From contig CAOJUE010000013.1 of the NCBI GenBank assembly GCA_948443845.1, forward strand, positions 1 through 53,517: DNA of 53,517 nt, given 5' to 3'. Below, piece by piece: positions 7,555-15,832 of the stretch. The position numbers and the translations under genes are program-made. Position 1 is the first letter of the stretch, and the number at the start of each line of letters is the position of its first letter. The DNA is from an uncultured Eubacteriales bacterium (lineage in GTDB: Bacteria > Bacillota > Clostridia > TANB77 > CAG-508). The notes beneath the pieces were generated by a model. It was not told the origin of the DNA, did not search any database, and saw only the letters and a list, made by a program, of their open reading frames with translations.

Positions 7555-8230
7555 ATGGCAGGAATTGTAGTAGATATCATACTTTTCTTTATCATAGCAG
7601 GAAATGCAGCAATTGGCTATCGAAGAGGATTGGCGCGTGTGATTTTTAATATTTGTTCAAGCCTTGTTGCCATTATTTTGGTATTTATTTTGTATCAACC
7701 AACGACGAATTTTGTGATTAACAATACTCAATTATCTAAAAAAATGGAAACAGCTTTTCAAGAAAATTTGCAATATTTGTTTGAAAATCAAATGCCCCAA
7801 GAATCGCAAGAAAATAATAATCTTATGAATACGCTAAATGTCTTTATTGGTGAAGAAATGGGAAATTTAATACAAGATACAACCGATAGCGTTGTCCAAT
7901 ATGCATCTGTTCAAATATCGCATAAAATCATTAGTGTCGTGGTGTTTTTTGCATTATTTTCTATCATAAGATTAGCTTTATATGTCTTAAGAAACTATGT
8001 CGAGTTAATTGGCGATTTACCAATTATCCGCGTATTTAACGGTTCAGGGCGGAATGATTTATGGAATTATCAAAGGGTTCTTGCTAATTTATGTATTATT
8101 TGCTATAATATCACTTATCCTACCAATTATGGAAAACACAGTTCTCATGACTGCCATTCAAAGTGCACCAATTGGTAGTAAAATGTTTAATAACAATCTT
8201 ATCTTAAACTTAATATTTAAGTTTTTGTAA
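7555..8230 (+). CDS. cvpA: CvpA family membrane protein, needs +1 shift at CGG 8050
   Basis: CvpA proteins are four-helix inner-membrane proteins first linked to colicin V production and more broadly to envelope homeostasis. Helix 1 (VVDIILFFIIAGNAAIGYRRG) carries the typical GYRRG turn, followed by VIFNICSSLVAIILVFILY, then a soluble loop, then KIISVVVFFALFSIIRLALYVL. The zero frame hits CGG at 8050 and ends in a nonsense tail at 8178. Skipping the C gives VFNGSGGMIYGIIKGFLLIYVLFAI, the expected Gly-rich fourth-helix region, ending at 8230 (224 aa). GGGAGGAG precedes the ATG. It lies between the DUF5711-like and LCP genes on the same strand. Confidence 0.82.
8050..8053 (+). other. CGGA +1 recoding site in cvpA
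   Basis: Zero frame reads TCA GGG CGG AAT. Dropping the C gives GGG GGA ATG, Gly-Gly-Met, and restores the final transmembrane segment. Confidence 0.75.
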
Positions 8231-8258
8231 AAATGAAATAAAATATGGAGATGATAAT

Positions 8259-9344
8259 TTGAGAAGAGATAAAAAAAGTAAAGAAAAAAAGAAGAAAAAA
8301 AAGTTTGGAAAATTTTTATTAGTTGTTATCGTTATTTTAATAACTTGTTTAGGTGGCTATTTAGGGTATTCCATTTCTAAAAATGGTGGAGGTTTACAAG
8401 GCGTTTTAGCAACGGTTTTAGGGCAAGATATGGAAGATTTAGAAAACTTGGATACCATTCATATTCTTGTTCTAGGAATCAGCGAAGACTTAGATTCAAG
8501 GCTAACAGACACCATTATGGTATGTTCTTACAATCCCAAAACCCAAAGAACAGCTATGTTATCCATTCCAAGAGATACCTTTATTGGAAAAAGCAAAAGC
8601 AAAGCCACAGGCTATGACAAAATAAACGCAGTATATGCCAGCAAAGGACCAGAAGGAACTGTCAAAGTAGTTGAAGAAATAACAGGAATGACAATTCCTT
8701 ATTATGCAGTCATTAACAATCAAGTCGTGATTGATTTAGTAAACGATATAGGCGGAGTCTATTTCGATGTACCAATCAAAATGAATTATGATGACAAAAC
8801 GCAAAATTTACACATTCACTTAGAAAAAGGCTACCAAAAGCTAGATGGTGACCATGCAGAACAATTACTAAGATTTCGTCACAACAACAACGGAAGTTCC
8901 TATTCAGCAGAATACGGAGACAATGATTTTGGCAGAATGAAAACCCAAAGAGAATTCATGATGGCAGTTGCCAAACAAGCATTAAGCCTAAAAAATATAA
9001 CCCATATCAAAACCATCATGACCACAATTTTCCAAAACGTAGAAACCAATTTAACCCTAGATGACATCTTCCCCTATGTGCCATGGGCAGTAAGTTTCGA
9101 TACAGCCAACATCAGTAGCAACCAAGTAGTAGGAACACCACAAGAATACAACAAACTAAGTTTCTTCTCCCATGACGAAGAAAAAACAGCAGAAATCGTA
9201 AAAGAAATGACCAATTATGTCGAAGGAATCGAAGAAGTGCAAACACCAGAAGGTGAGACAGAAAATGTTACTAATTCGGAAAATACTACAAAGGCGACTA
9301 ATACGAGTAAAACAACGAATACAACGAAAAAGAGCAAAAAATAA
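8259..9344 (+). CDS. LytR-CpsA-Psr (LCP) family cell-wall ligase
   Basis: LCP proteins transfer glycopolymers from undecaprenyl-phosphate carriers to peptidoglycan on the outer face of the membrane. The 361-residue protein has a Lys-rich N-terminus, a transmembrane anchor at about residues 18-38 (FLLVVIVILITCLGGYLGY), and the LCP core: HILVLGISEDLDSRLTDTIM, LSIPRDTFI (conserved Arg-Asp), and the Arg-rich LLRFRHNNN with GDNDFGRMKTQREF. The C-terminus is a Thr/Asn/Lys-rich low-complexity tail. The start is a TTG with GGAG 9 bases upstream; no ATG fits better. It follows cvpA by 28 bases. The tagO-type initiating transferase at 38.1 kb could supply its substrate pathway. Confidence 0.88.
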   Translation: MRRDKKSKEKKKKKKFGKFLLVVIVILITCLGGYLGYSISKNGGGLQGVLATVLGQDMEDLENLDTIHILVLGISEDLDSRLTDTIMVCSYNPKTQRTAMLSIPRDTFIGKSKSKATGYDKINAVYASKGPEGTVKVVEEITGMTIPYYAVINNQVVIDLVNDIGGVYFDVPIKMNYDDKTQNLHIHLEKGYQKLDGDHAEQLLRFRHNNNGSSYSAEYGDNDFGRMKTQREFMMAVAKQALSLKNITHIKTIMTTIFQNVETNLTLDDIFPYVPWAVSFDTANISSNQVVGTPQEYNKLSFFSHDEEKTAEIVKEMTNYVEGIEEVQTPEGETENVTNSENTTKATNTSKTTNTTKKSKK

Positions 9345-9390
9345 TCAAAAAACACTTGCTTTTTTCCAAACAACCCGTTATAATAAAAGA

Positions 9391-9420
9391 CATAGGAATT
9401 TATTTCCTATGCTTTTTATT
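9391..9420. terminator. Terminator between convergent LCP and D,D-carboxypeptidase genes
   Basis: CATAGGAA pairs with TTCCTATG followed by CTTTTTATT. Just upstream, TTGCTT (9356-9361), 17 bases, TATAAT (9379-9384) forms a promoter-like pair that would start transcription only a few bases before this hairpin. Confidence 0.65.
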
Positions 9421-10647
9421 ATTTTTTTGTGTCTTTTTCTGCTGTCTCAGAAGAATTCCAACTCCCAAAATCAGAAAAATAATCGCTCCAGGTAAAATAA
9501 AAATATTCAAATTTATTTTAGCTATAACTTCTGTCTCAGCCACAAGACTGGTTGAATATTCGATATTATCAACCACATAAGTCATTTCACCCAAAACGCT
9601 ACCTGCAACAATTGGTGCTTCCAAATTTTCATGTAATGTAATTTCAGGTGTCAAATTGTTTAAATCGATTTCCTTATTAAGATAGGTAGTTAAAGTATCT
9701 TTTGCAAGTAAATTCAAATTTCGTGTATCTTTATTTCCATTTGCAATTTCGATATTTTTCACAACATCATTCGCTTTTACGATATCACCAAAAGCAAAAT
9801 CATTGAACCCATAATGAAACAAAGCCTTTGTATCAAGATATCGCTCGCTTAAGCCTTCTGCATTCGTTCCAGCATGCAATACAACGCTGATTAATTCCAC
9901 ATTATTTTCTCGAGCAGCAGAAATTAAACAATTTTTTGCCTCTGTTGTATATCCTGTTTTAATCCCAATCACATTTTCTTGATAATAGCGACTATTCGGA
10001 CGAATCATATCATTTGTAGTAAGGCAAACTCTGTCTTGTGCAGAATATTGATTGGTTGCAGGCAATGTATAAGAAACAGTTGATACATAATTTCGAAACG
10101 TTTCATTTTTCATCGCATAACGCGCCATCAAATACAAGTCATAAGCTGTGGAATAATGATTTTCATGATGAATTCCATTCGGATTAACAAAATGCGTATT
10201 CTGACACCCAAGTTCTTTCGCTTTTTCATTCATTTTATCTGCAAACCCTTCCACAGAACCACCCACATACTCTGCTAAAACTACAGCCGCATCATTTGCC
10301 GATTTTACCATTAAAGCATACATCAAATCTTTTACACGCATCTGCTCATTTTCTCTCAAATTACAATTTACATAGCCAGGCGGAATCGAGAAAACAGCAT
10401 TACGACTCACGGTTGCCATTTCTTCCAAATCACAATTTTCTAGCACAAGAATTGCAGTCATCACCTTGGTAGTACTTGCGGGATACATTTTTTCATAAGC
10501 GTTTTTTTCAAACAATATTTTTCCAGTGCTAGATTCTACCAAAATCGCAGCACTAGAAGCAACGTTTGGTTCTACAGCCAAACTAAAATGAGAAAATAAC
10601 AAACAAAATAGAACCAAAATCCTACCAATTTTTCTTTTGAACTTCAT
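9400..10647 (-). CDS. dacF: D-alanyl-D-alanine carboxypeptidase (PBP5/DacF type)
   Basis: Trims the terminal D-Ala from peptidoglycan pentapeptides outside the membrane. It is 415 aa with a signal peptide (about 1-25), then the three active-site motifs of S11 peptidases: STTK in YPASTTKVMTA, SAN in MVKSANDAA, and KTG in GIKTGYTTEAKNC. A PBP5 C-terminal beta domain follows, and a C-terminal transmembrane anchor (FILPGAIIFLILGVGILL) with a basic tail. AAAGGAG precedes the ATG. It is a close paralogue of the gene at 12764-13871; here the segment AEYVGGSVEGF is encoded by an uninterrupted GTG GGT GGT TCT, an internal control for the recoding seen in the paralogue. No in-frame CGG. Confidence 0.92.
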   Translation of the reverse strand: MKFKRKIGRILVLFCLLFSHFSLAVEPNVASSAAILVESSTGKILFEKNAYEKMYPASTTKVMTAILVLENCDLEEMATVSRNAVFSIPPGYVNCNLRENEQMRVKDLMYALMVKSANDAAVVLAEYVGGSVEGFADKMNEKAKELGCQNTHFVNPNGIHHENHYSTAYDLYLMARYAMKNETFRNYVSTVSYTLPATNQYSAQDRVCLTTNDMIRPNSRYYQENVIGIKTGYTTEAKNCLISAARENNVELISVVLHAGTNAEGLSERYLDTKALFHYGFNDFAFGDIVKANDVVKNIEIANGNKDTRNLNLLAKDTLTTYLNKEIDLNNLTPEITLHENLEAPIVAGSVLGEMTYVVDNIEYSTSLVAETEVIAKINLNIFILPGAIIFLILGVGILLRQQKKTQKNNKKHRK

Positions 10648-10741
10648 AAAAAACTCCTTTAAATCTTTTTCTTAATCATATCTTAAAAGTTGACAAAATT
10701 CAACAAAAAATAAAAATAAAATTAGAAAGGATGATGTAAAT

Positions 10742-11356
10742 ATGGACAAACAAAAAATAATTAAAATAGCAATCGCAGTAATTGTCATTGTTTTGGCGAT
10801 TGTGTACTATTTTTCTACCAAAGATGAAAATACTTATGATGACATTTTAGTAAATGATGCAGTAGTTGAAAATACAGTAGAAGAGGTGAAACAAGAAGCG
10901 CAAAAAGAGCCCCATTTTATGAAAGTATATGTGGCAGGAGAAGTAAACAGTCCCGGCGTAATTGAATTAGAAGAAGGTTCGAGAATTGAAGATGCAATCA
11001 AAGGTGCAGGTGGAGTAAAGGCAGAAGCCAATTTGAAAAATATTAATTTGGCATATGAAGTATCAGACGGAGAAAAAATTTATATTCCGAATCTTTCAGA
11101 GGAAAGCGAAGAGGAAAATACACCAGAGTCAAGCACTTCAAATTCGAGCACTAATGCAAAAGGCAAGGTAAATATCAACAAAGCAACTGCCACGGAATTA
11201 ACCAGTGTTCCTGGAATTGGAGCATCAACAGCGCAGAAAATTATAACGTATCGCGAAGAAAACGGAAAATTTCAAACAATTGAAGATGTGAAAAAAGTGT
11301 CAGGGATTGGAGAAAGCAATTTTGAAAGTATGAAAGATTTTATTGCAGTCAAATAA
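10742..11356 (+). CDS. comEA: ComEA-type competence DNA-binding protein
   Basis: In transformable bacteria ComEA binds incoming double-stranded DNA at the outer face of the membrane. The 204-residue protein has an N-terminal transmembrane segment (about 6-24, IIKIAIAVIVIVLAIVYYF), an SLBB-type domain (VYVAGEVNSPGVIELEEGSR), a Ser/Glu linker, and a C-terminal helix-hairpin-helix pair (KVNINKATATELTSVPGIG, GKFQTIEDVKKVSGIGE). AGAAAGGATGATG precedes the start. It is divergent from the carboxypeptidase. Together with dprA and comM in this window it indicates a DNA-uptake or recombination capability; no ComEC is visible here. Confidence 0.9.
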   Translation: MDKQKIIKIAIAVIVIVLAIVYYFSTKDENTYDDILVNDAVVENTVEEVKQEAQKEPHFMKVYVAGEVNSPGVIELEEGSRIEDAIKGAGGVKAEANLKNINLAYEVSDGEKIYIPNLSEESEEENTPESSTSNSSTNAKGKVNINKATATELTSVPGIGASTAQKIITYREENGKFQTIEDVKKVSGIGESNFESMKDFIAVK

Positions 11357-11421
11357 ATATATCAATATTATAAAGATATTTTGATAGAACATTGATATAA
11401 AAATCGAAAGGAGAGTGCGAA

Positions 11422-12408
11422 ATAAAAGAGAAAAAGAATGAAATTATTTTGTTTGAAAATCAAGGAGTAATATTAGAAGTGAATTTGAAAGATGAGACGG
11501 TGTGGCTAAATAGACAGCAATTAGCAAAATTATTTGACAGAGATGTAAAAACAATTGGAAAACACATTAATAATGCATTGAAGGAAGAATTAAAATATAT
11601 TCCAACTGTCGCAAATTTTGCGACAGTTCAAAAGGAAGGACAAAGAAAAATAACTAGAAATATAGAATATTATAATTTAGATATGATATTAAGTATTGGA
11701 TATAGAGTAAAATCTGATAAAGGTATAATTTTTAGGAAATGGGTCAACAAAATTTTGAAAGACTACATGTTAAAAGGATATGCGGTAAACCAAAGAAGGC
11801 TAGAATATTTGGAGAAAACGATTAAATTGATTGATATTGCCAATCGAATGGATGAAAGATTAGAAGAAAATGATGCAAGAGAAATTTTGAAGATAATCGG
11901 CGATTACTCGAAAGCGTTGGATTTGCTGGATAATTATGACCATAGGACGTTGAGGAAAATAAAGGGGAAGATAGATGAAAGAAAAATTGAATATGGTAAA
12001 TGCATAGAACTTATCAATCAATTGAAACTGTATGAACAGAGTTCGTTGTTTGCAATAGAAAGAGAGAAAGGGCTTGCATCAATCATTGGTAATTTGTATC
12101 AGAGTTTTGGAGGACAAGATGTTTATAAAAGCATAGAAGAAAAAGGTGCTAATTTTCTATATTTGGTTGTTAAAAATCATGTTTTTGTTGATGGAAATAA
12201 ACGAATTGTGGCGACGTTGTTTTTGTATTTCTTGAATTTCTACGGGATTTTGTATAAAAATGGAAAACAGGCGATTGATAATAATACGCTGACAGCGCTG
12301 ACTTTACTAATTGCAGAATCAAATCCAAAAGAAAAAGAGATTATTGTAGATTTGGTTATGAATTTTCTGGATAATGAAAGGGAAAAAGAAATTTTGGATA
12401 TTTTGTAA
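11422..12408 (+). CDS. RhuM-like DNA-binding/Fic-domain fusion protein, possible ATA start
   Basis: The N-terminal 110 or so residues resemble the RhuM/virulence family (VWLNRQQLAKLFDRDVKTIGKHINNAL, TRNIEYYNLDMILSIGYRVKSD), probably binding DNA or a partner. After a helical linker, the C-terminal part carries a Fic/Doc signature, KNHVFVDGNKRIVATLF, whose HxFxDGNKR loop is the AMP- or phosphate-transferring site. The cleanest ribosome binding site (AAAGGAGAG, 11406-11414) points to ATA at 11422, giving IKEKKNEIILFENQG in frame; the first accepted start codon is TTG at 11449 with no ribosome binding site. So this is either a rare ATA start or a mutated ATG. About 328 aa from ATA. A Phd-type antitoxin gene follows. 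Confidence 0.75.
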   Translation: MKEKKNEIILFENQGVILEVNLKDETVWLNRQQLAKLFDRDVKTIGKHINNALKEELKYIPTVANFATVQKEGQRKITRNIEYYNLDMILSIGYRVKSDKGIIFRKWVNKILKDYMLKGYAVNQRRLEYLEKTIKLIDIANRMDERLEENDAREILKIIGDYSKALDLLDNYDHRTLRKIKGKIDERKIEYGKCIELINQLKLYEQSSLFAIEREKGLASIIGNLYQSFGGQDVYKSIEEKGANFLYLVVKNHVFVDGNKRIVATLFLYFLNFYGILYKNGKQAIDNNTLTALTLLIAESNPKEKEIIVDLVMNFLDNEREKEILDIL

Positions 12409-12474
12409 AATCCTCTTGTAATGATGTGCGAATTTTGATATGATATCTGTATAATATTGATAGGAGGAAAAACT

Positions 12475-12732
12475 ATGCCAATGATTAGACCCAGTTCGGA
12501 TTTAAGAAATAACTATAATGAAATATCGAAAATATGCCACGAAACTAAGGATGCTGTGTACATTACCAAAAATGGAACAGGTGATTTGGCAGTGATGAGC
12601 ATTGAGCTATATGAAGATATGATGGAGAAGTTTGAAATTTACGAGAAAATTAAGAAAGCACTTGAGGAGATTGAGCAAAATAAATGGGAAAAGGATTCTT
12701 GGGGGGAGATAGAAAAAGAGGGGACAGATTAA
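12475..12732 (+). CDS. Phd/YefM-family antitoxin, no partner toxin beside it
   Basis: An 85-residue antitoxin. The N-terminal RPSSDLRNNYNEISKICHET with the following DAVYITKNGTGDLAVMSIELYE is the Phd/YefM DNA-binding fold, and the C-terminal Glu/Lys-rich helix would wrap a toxin. AGGAGG lies 8 bases before the ATG. A RelE/YoeB toxin normally follows such a gene, but here a terminator follows at once. The nearest candidate partner is the Fic-domain protein 66 bases upstream, which is notable because Doc, the classical partner of Phd, is a Fic-fold toxin; this pairing is inference. Confidence 0.8.
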   Translation: MPMIRPSSDLRNNYNEISKICHETKDAVYITKNGTGDLAVMSIELYEDMMEKFEIYEKIKKALEEIEQNKWEKDSWGEIEKEGTD

Positions 12733-12735
12733 CGA

Positions 12736-12765
12736 AAAACCTACTTCGATGAGAAGTAGGTTTTT
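12736..12765. terminator. Bidirectional terminator after the antitoxin gene
   Basis: AAAACCTACTT pairs with AAGTAGGTTTT across a seven-base loop, flanked by A and T runs. It also lies at the stop of the convergent carboxypeptidase gene. Confidence 0.75.
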
Positions 12766-13871
12766 ATGGATTCAAATATTTTCTAGCCCTTTTTTTCAAC
12801 TTTTTGGCACGATAAACAACAATATGCTTTTTCAAAAAAGCAATCAATAATCGAATGACAACTAGTCCGATTAAAATGGTAATAAATACGGTAAAACGGA
12901 AGGAAGATGGCTCAGATGAATTTTCCGTTACAGTAACGTCAGATTTTGACTCTTCAGCGGAATTATTTGGCGCAATTTCTTCAGTTTTTTCAGGTATAGC
13001 ATAGGAACTAAAATTATTATTTCCATATTCTAACAAACCAATGGTATCTAAATATCTGGCACTTCGTCCATCTTCGGTCGTTTCAGCATGTAGAACGACC
13101 GAAATCAATTCTAAACCATCTTTTTGGCTCATGCAAATTAAGCAATTTTTGGCTTGTGTGGTAAATCCTGTTTTTCCTGCAATGGCATAAGGATAGTAGA
13201 ACTGACTGCTTTCTGCCATTAAACTATTGGTGTTAATTAAAACACGATCTTCAGATGGATATTGTTCTGTGGCAGGCAAAGTGTATTGTTTACTACAAAT
13301 AATTTTTCGGAAGGTTTCATTTTGCATACAATATTTTGCCATGACTGCTAAATCGTGTGCAGTTGTTACGTGATTGTCGTCATGGATTCCGTTGGCATTG
13401 ACGAAGTGTGTGCCAGTACAACCAAGCTCGATTGCTTTTGCATTCATCATATTGGCGAAATTTTCGATAGAACCGCCGAACTCGCTCGGCAATAACGTTG
13501 GCTGCTTCGTTGGCTGATTTTAGCAAAAGCGCATATAACAAATCTTCCATCGAAAGTTGTTCGCCAACTTGGATTTTTGCGTTGGTATATCCACTTTTGA
13601 TGCAAGTTATGGCAGATTCACTTGCTGTGATTTTTTCGGAAAGGTCGCAATGCTCGATGGCAAGGATGGCGGTTAAAATTTTGGTGGTACTTGCTGGATA
13701 CATTAAGGTATTCGCATTTTTTTCATATAAAATGTCGCCAGTATGGTAGTCCATTAAAATGGCTGATGGGGAATAAATCATGGGTTCGTCAGCAAAAACG
13801 GAATTGGTTATAAAAAAATTAATCAAAATTAATAAAAATAATAGGATAAAAATTTTTTTGTAAAAAATCAT
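12764..13871 (-). CDS. dacF: D-alanyl-D-alanine carboxypeptidase, needs +1 shift at CGG 13478
   Basis: Second S11-type carboxypeptidase, 368 aa when the frames are joined. Signal peptide about 1-28, then SPSAILMDYHTGDILYEKNA, STTK in YPASTTKILTA, SAN in LLKSANEAANV, and KTG in IAGKTGFTTQAKNC. A Ser/Glu linker, a C-terminal transmembrane helix and a basic tail follow. I start at the ATG with AAGAGGAGA upstream. Zero frame reads AERV then CGG CGG and runs out of homology. Skipping the first C (13478) gives AERVGGSIENFANMMNAKA, aligning without a gap to AEYVGGSVEGFADKMNEKA in the intact paralogue at 9400-10647. The beta domain present in the paralogue is largely missing here. Divergent from the Pit transporter gene. 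Confidence 0.87.
13475..13478 (-). other. CGGC +1 recoding site in the second carboxypeptidase
   Basis: On the minus strand zero frame reads CGA GTT CGG CGG. Dropping the first C gives GTT GGC GGT TCT, Val-Gly-Gly-Ser, identical to the paralogue's residues. Confidence 0.8.
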
Positions 13872-13953
13872 TAAAAATCTCCTCTTTTGGTAATAATAAA
13901 ACATATACATTATATACTTAAATAGAACGAAAATAAAGAGGAAATGAAAAAAA

Positions 13954-14946
13954 TTGATCATTTATATTTTAACATTTATTATGATAATTATTTTAATATT
14001 CACCAATGCGATAACTGACGCACCAAATGCGATTGCAACTTTGGTAGGAACAAAAGTAATGCCGTTTCGAAAAGCGGCAAATTTGAGTGCGGTTTTTAAT
14101 TTTATTGGAATTATTGTAATGAGTTTTATCAATATTTCGGTTGCCAATTGCATTAGTTCTATGGTGGATTTGAAAGATAGCGAAAATGGCATGATTGTGC
14201 TGCTGTCTGGTATTATTTCGGTTATTTTATTTGCACTAGTTGCCATGAAATTTGGTATACCAACGAGTGAAACGCATGGATTAATTGCAGGCTTGACAGG
14301 TGCAGCTGTTGCAGTGTATGGTTGGCATTCGGTTAGTTTGCAGGAATGGAGAAATGTTTTAATAGGATTGGTGTGGTCAATTGTAGGAACATTTATAGTG
14401 GGCTATCTTGTAACTAGAATATTGAAAAAAATAATAAATTTTAAAAATGAAAATATTGAAAAATGGCAAATCATAGGTTGTTGTGGAATGTCTTTTATGC
14501 ATGGGGCGCAAGATGGGCAGAAATTTATTGGAATTTTAATTATATTTTTTAGCCTAGTAAAAAATAGTTGTATTCCGACTCAAATTAACCCTTTAAATTA
14601 TGCAGGAATTATTATTTATACAGCGTTCATTATGGCAATGGGAGTTTCAATTGGAGGAAAGAAAATTGTAGATAATATTGGAAGCCAAATGGCGAAATTG
14701 GACAATAAACAGGCTCTAATGAGTGATATTACTACAGTTTTTACGCTATTTATTGCGAGTATGACTGGTATTCCAGTTAGTACAACACATGCTAAAACAG
14801 TATCAATTATTGCTGTCGGAAATAGTGACAAATCGAAAATTGATGGAAAAAAAGTGCTTAGCATTTGTAAGGCGTGGTTTTGGAATTTTCCAATTTCAGG
14901 TTTAATTGGCTATGTTTTGGCAAGTTTGATTGGAAATATGGTATGA
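13954..14946 (+). CDS. pit: Pit-family inorganic phosphate transporter
   Basis: Low-affinity phosphate/cation symporter of the PiT family, 330 aa with about ten hydrophobic segments. Both inverted PiT signatures are visible: FTNAITDAPNAIATLVGTKV near the N-terminus, and GCCGMSFMHGAQDGQKFIG in the middle; SETHGLIAGLTGAA and TGIPVSTTHAKT are also typical. The only usable start at the N-terminus is a TTG with AGAGGA about 11 bases upstream; a nearby ATG is out of frame. It is a single-gene unit divergent from the carboxypeptidase. No PhoU-like partner is adjacent. Confidence 0.88.
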   Translation: MIIYILTFIMIIILIFTNAITDAPNAIATLVGTKVMPFRKAANLSAVFNFIGIIVMSFINISVANCISSMVDLKDSENGMIVLLSGIISVILFALVAMKFGIPTSETHGLIAGLTGAAVAVYGWHSVSLQEWRNVLIGLVWSIVGTFIVGYLVTRILKKIINFKNENIEKWQIIGCCGMSFMHGAQDGQKFIGILIIFFSLVKNSCIPTQINPLNYAGIIIYTAFIMAMGVSIGGKKIVDNIGSQMAKLDNKQALMSDITTVFTLFIASMTGIPVSTTHAKTVSIIAVGNSDKSKIDGKKVLSICKAWFWNFPISGLIGYVLASLIGNMV

Positions 14947-15189
14947 TTAAAAATCGAATGATTTCTTTAAATCTTCAAAATTAATGTCTAAAACATAGCA
15001 AAGAGCCACTAATTCAAAATCTTTAACAGACATGATATTTTTCTCGATTCGATAAATCTCGGCACGAGTCATTTCAATACCAATTAATTCTAGTTCTCTA
15101 CATAAGTCAACTTTGGTATATTTTTTCTTTTCTCTAGCGGCTTTAACAAGACTACCTACCATATTTGGCTTATTGTTAAATTTTTTCAA
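14947..15189 (-). CDS. Small Xre-family helix-turn-helix regulator
   Basis: 80 residues: MVGSLVKAAREKKKYTKVDLCRELE is the first half of a Cro/C1 helix-turn-helix, MTRAEIYRIEKNIMSVKDFE the recognition half, and LVALCYVLDINFEDLKKSF the last helix. The start is TTG, with AAAGGAGACAC giving a normal spacing. Its stop codon abuts the end of pit on the opposite strand. Targets unknown. Confidence 0.75.
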   Translation of the reverse strand: MKKFNNKPNMVGSLVKAAREKKKYTKVDLCRELELIGIEMTRAEIYRIEKNIMSVKDFELVALCYVLDINFEDLKKSFDF

Positions 15190-15412
15190 AGTGTGTCTCC
15201 TTTCTCTAGTTTAAATTATATAACAACAATTGTCGAAAAATGTAAAAAAATGTCGAAACTTGCGATGATAAATAGTTGTAATTTTTTTGAAAATATGTTA
15301 TATAAATAAATGTAGAGATATTCTATAATTGTATTAATTTTATAATAATATTTTTACTACAATAGACAGGGAGAATGTTCACATTTAAAAAAATAAAAAA
15401 GGGGGGATTTGT

Positions 15413-15784
15413 ATGATAAAAATATCTGATGCAGAATTAGAAGTGATGAAGGTTATTTGGGACAAGGAAAAGGCAACTTCTGTTGAAATTATAGGAGGAT
15501 TGCCTGATGTTACATGGAATTATAATACAATTAGAACATTGATAAAGAGATTACTTGTAAAAGGCGCAATCGAGATTACAAAAAAAGAAGGAAAAACATA
15601 CACATATAGAGCGACTATTGCAAAAGAAGATTATAAAGTAGATGTGGTAAGAAAATTACTAAAAAAATTATATAGGGATTCTTTTAGTGAACTTGTTTTA
15701 CAATATTGTGAAAGTGGCGAGGTAACAGAAAGTGAAATGAAACAAATTGCTAAAGAGATGAATAATATAGCAAATCAGAAATGA
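15413..15784 (+). CDS. BlaI/MecI-family transcriptional repressor (second copy)
   Basis: 123 residues, closely related to the repressor at 1609-1974: KISDAELEVMKVIWDKEKAT and NYNTIRTLIKRLLVKGAIEI are the winged-helix core. The C-terminal dimerisation region ends MKQIAKEMNNIANQK. A strong AAGGGGGGA lies upstream of the ATG. No BlaR1-type sensor or resistance gene is adjacent, so it is another orphan; a strong terminator follows, making it a single-gene unit. Confidence 0.88.
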   Translation: MIKISDAELEVMKVIWDKEKATSVEIIGGLPDVTWNYNTIRTLIKRLLVKGAIEITKKEGKTYTYRATIAKEDYKVDVVRKLLKKLYRDSFSELVLQYCESGEVTESEMKQIAKEMNNIANQK

Positions 15785-15797
15785 AAAAGAATGAAAA

Positions 15798-15832
15798 AAT
15801 ACTACTAGATTTTAAACTAGTAGTATTTTTTT
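15798..15832. terminator. Bidirectional rho-independent terminator
   Basis: AATACTACTAG pairs perfectly with CTAGTAGTATT and is followed by a T run. It serves the BlaI-like gene and the convergent lipid-anchored-like gene. Confidence 0.85.
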
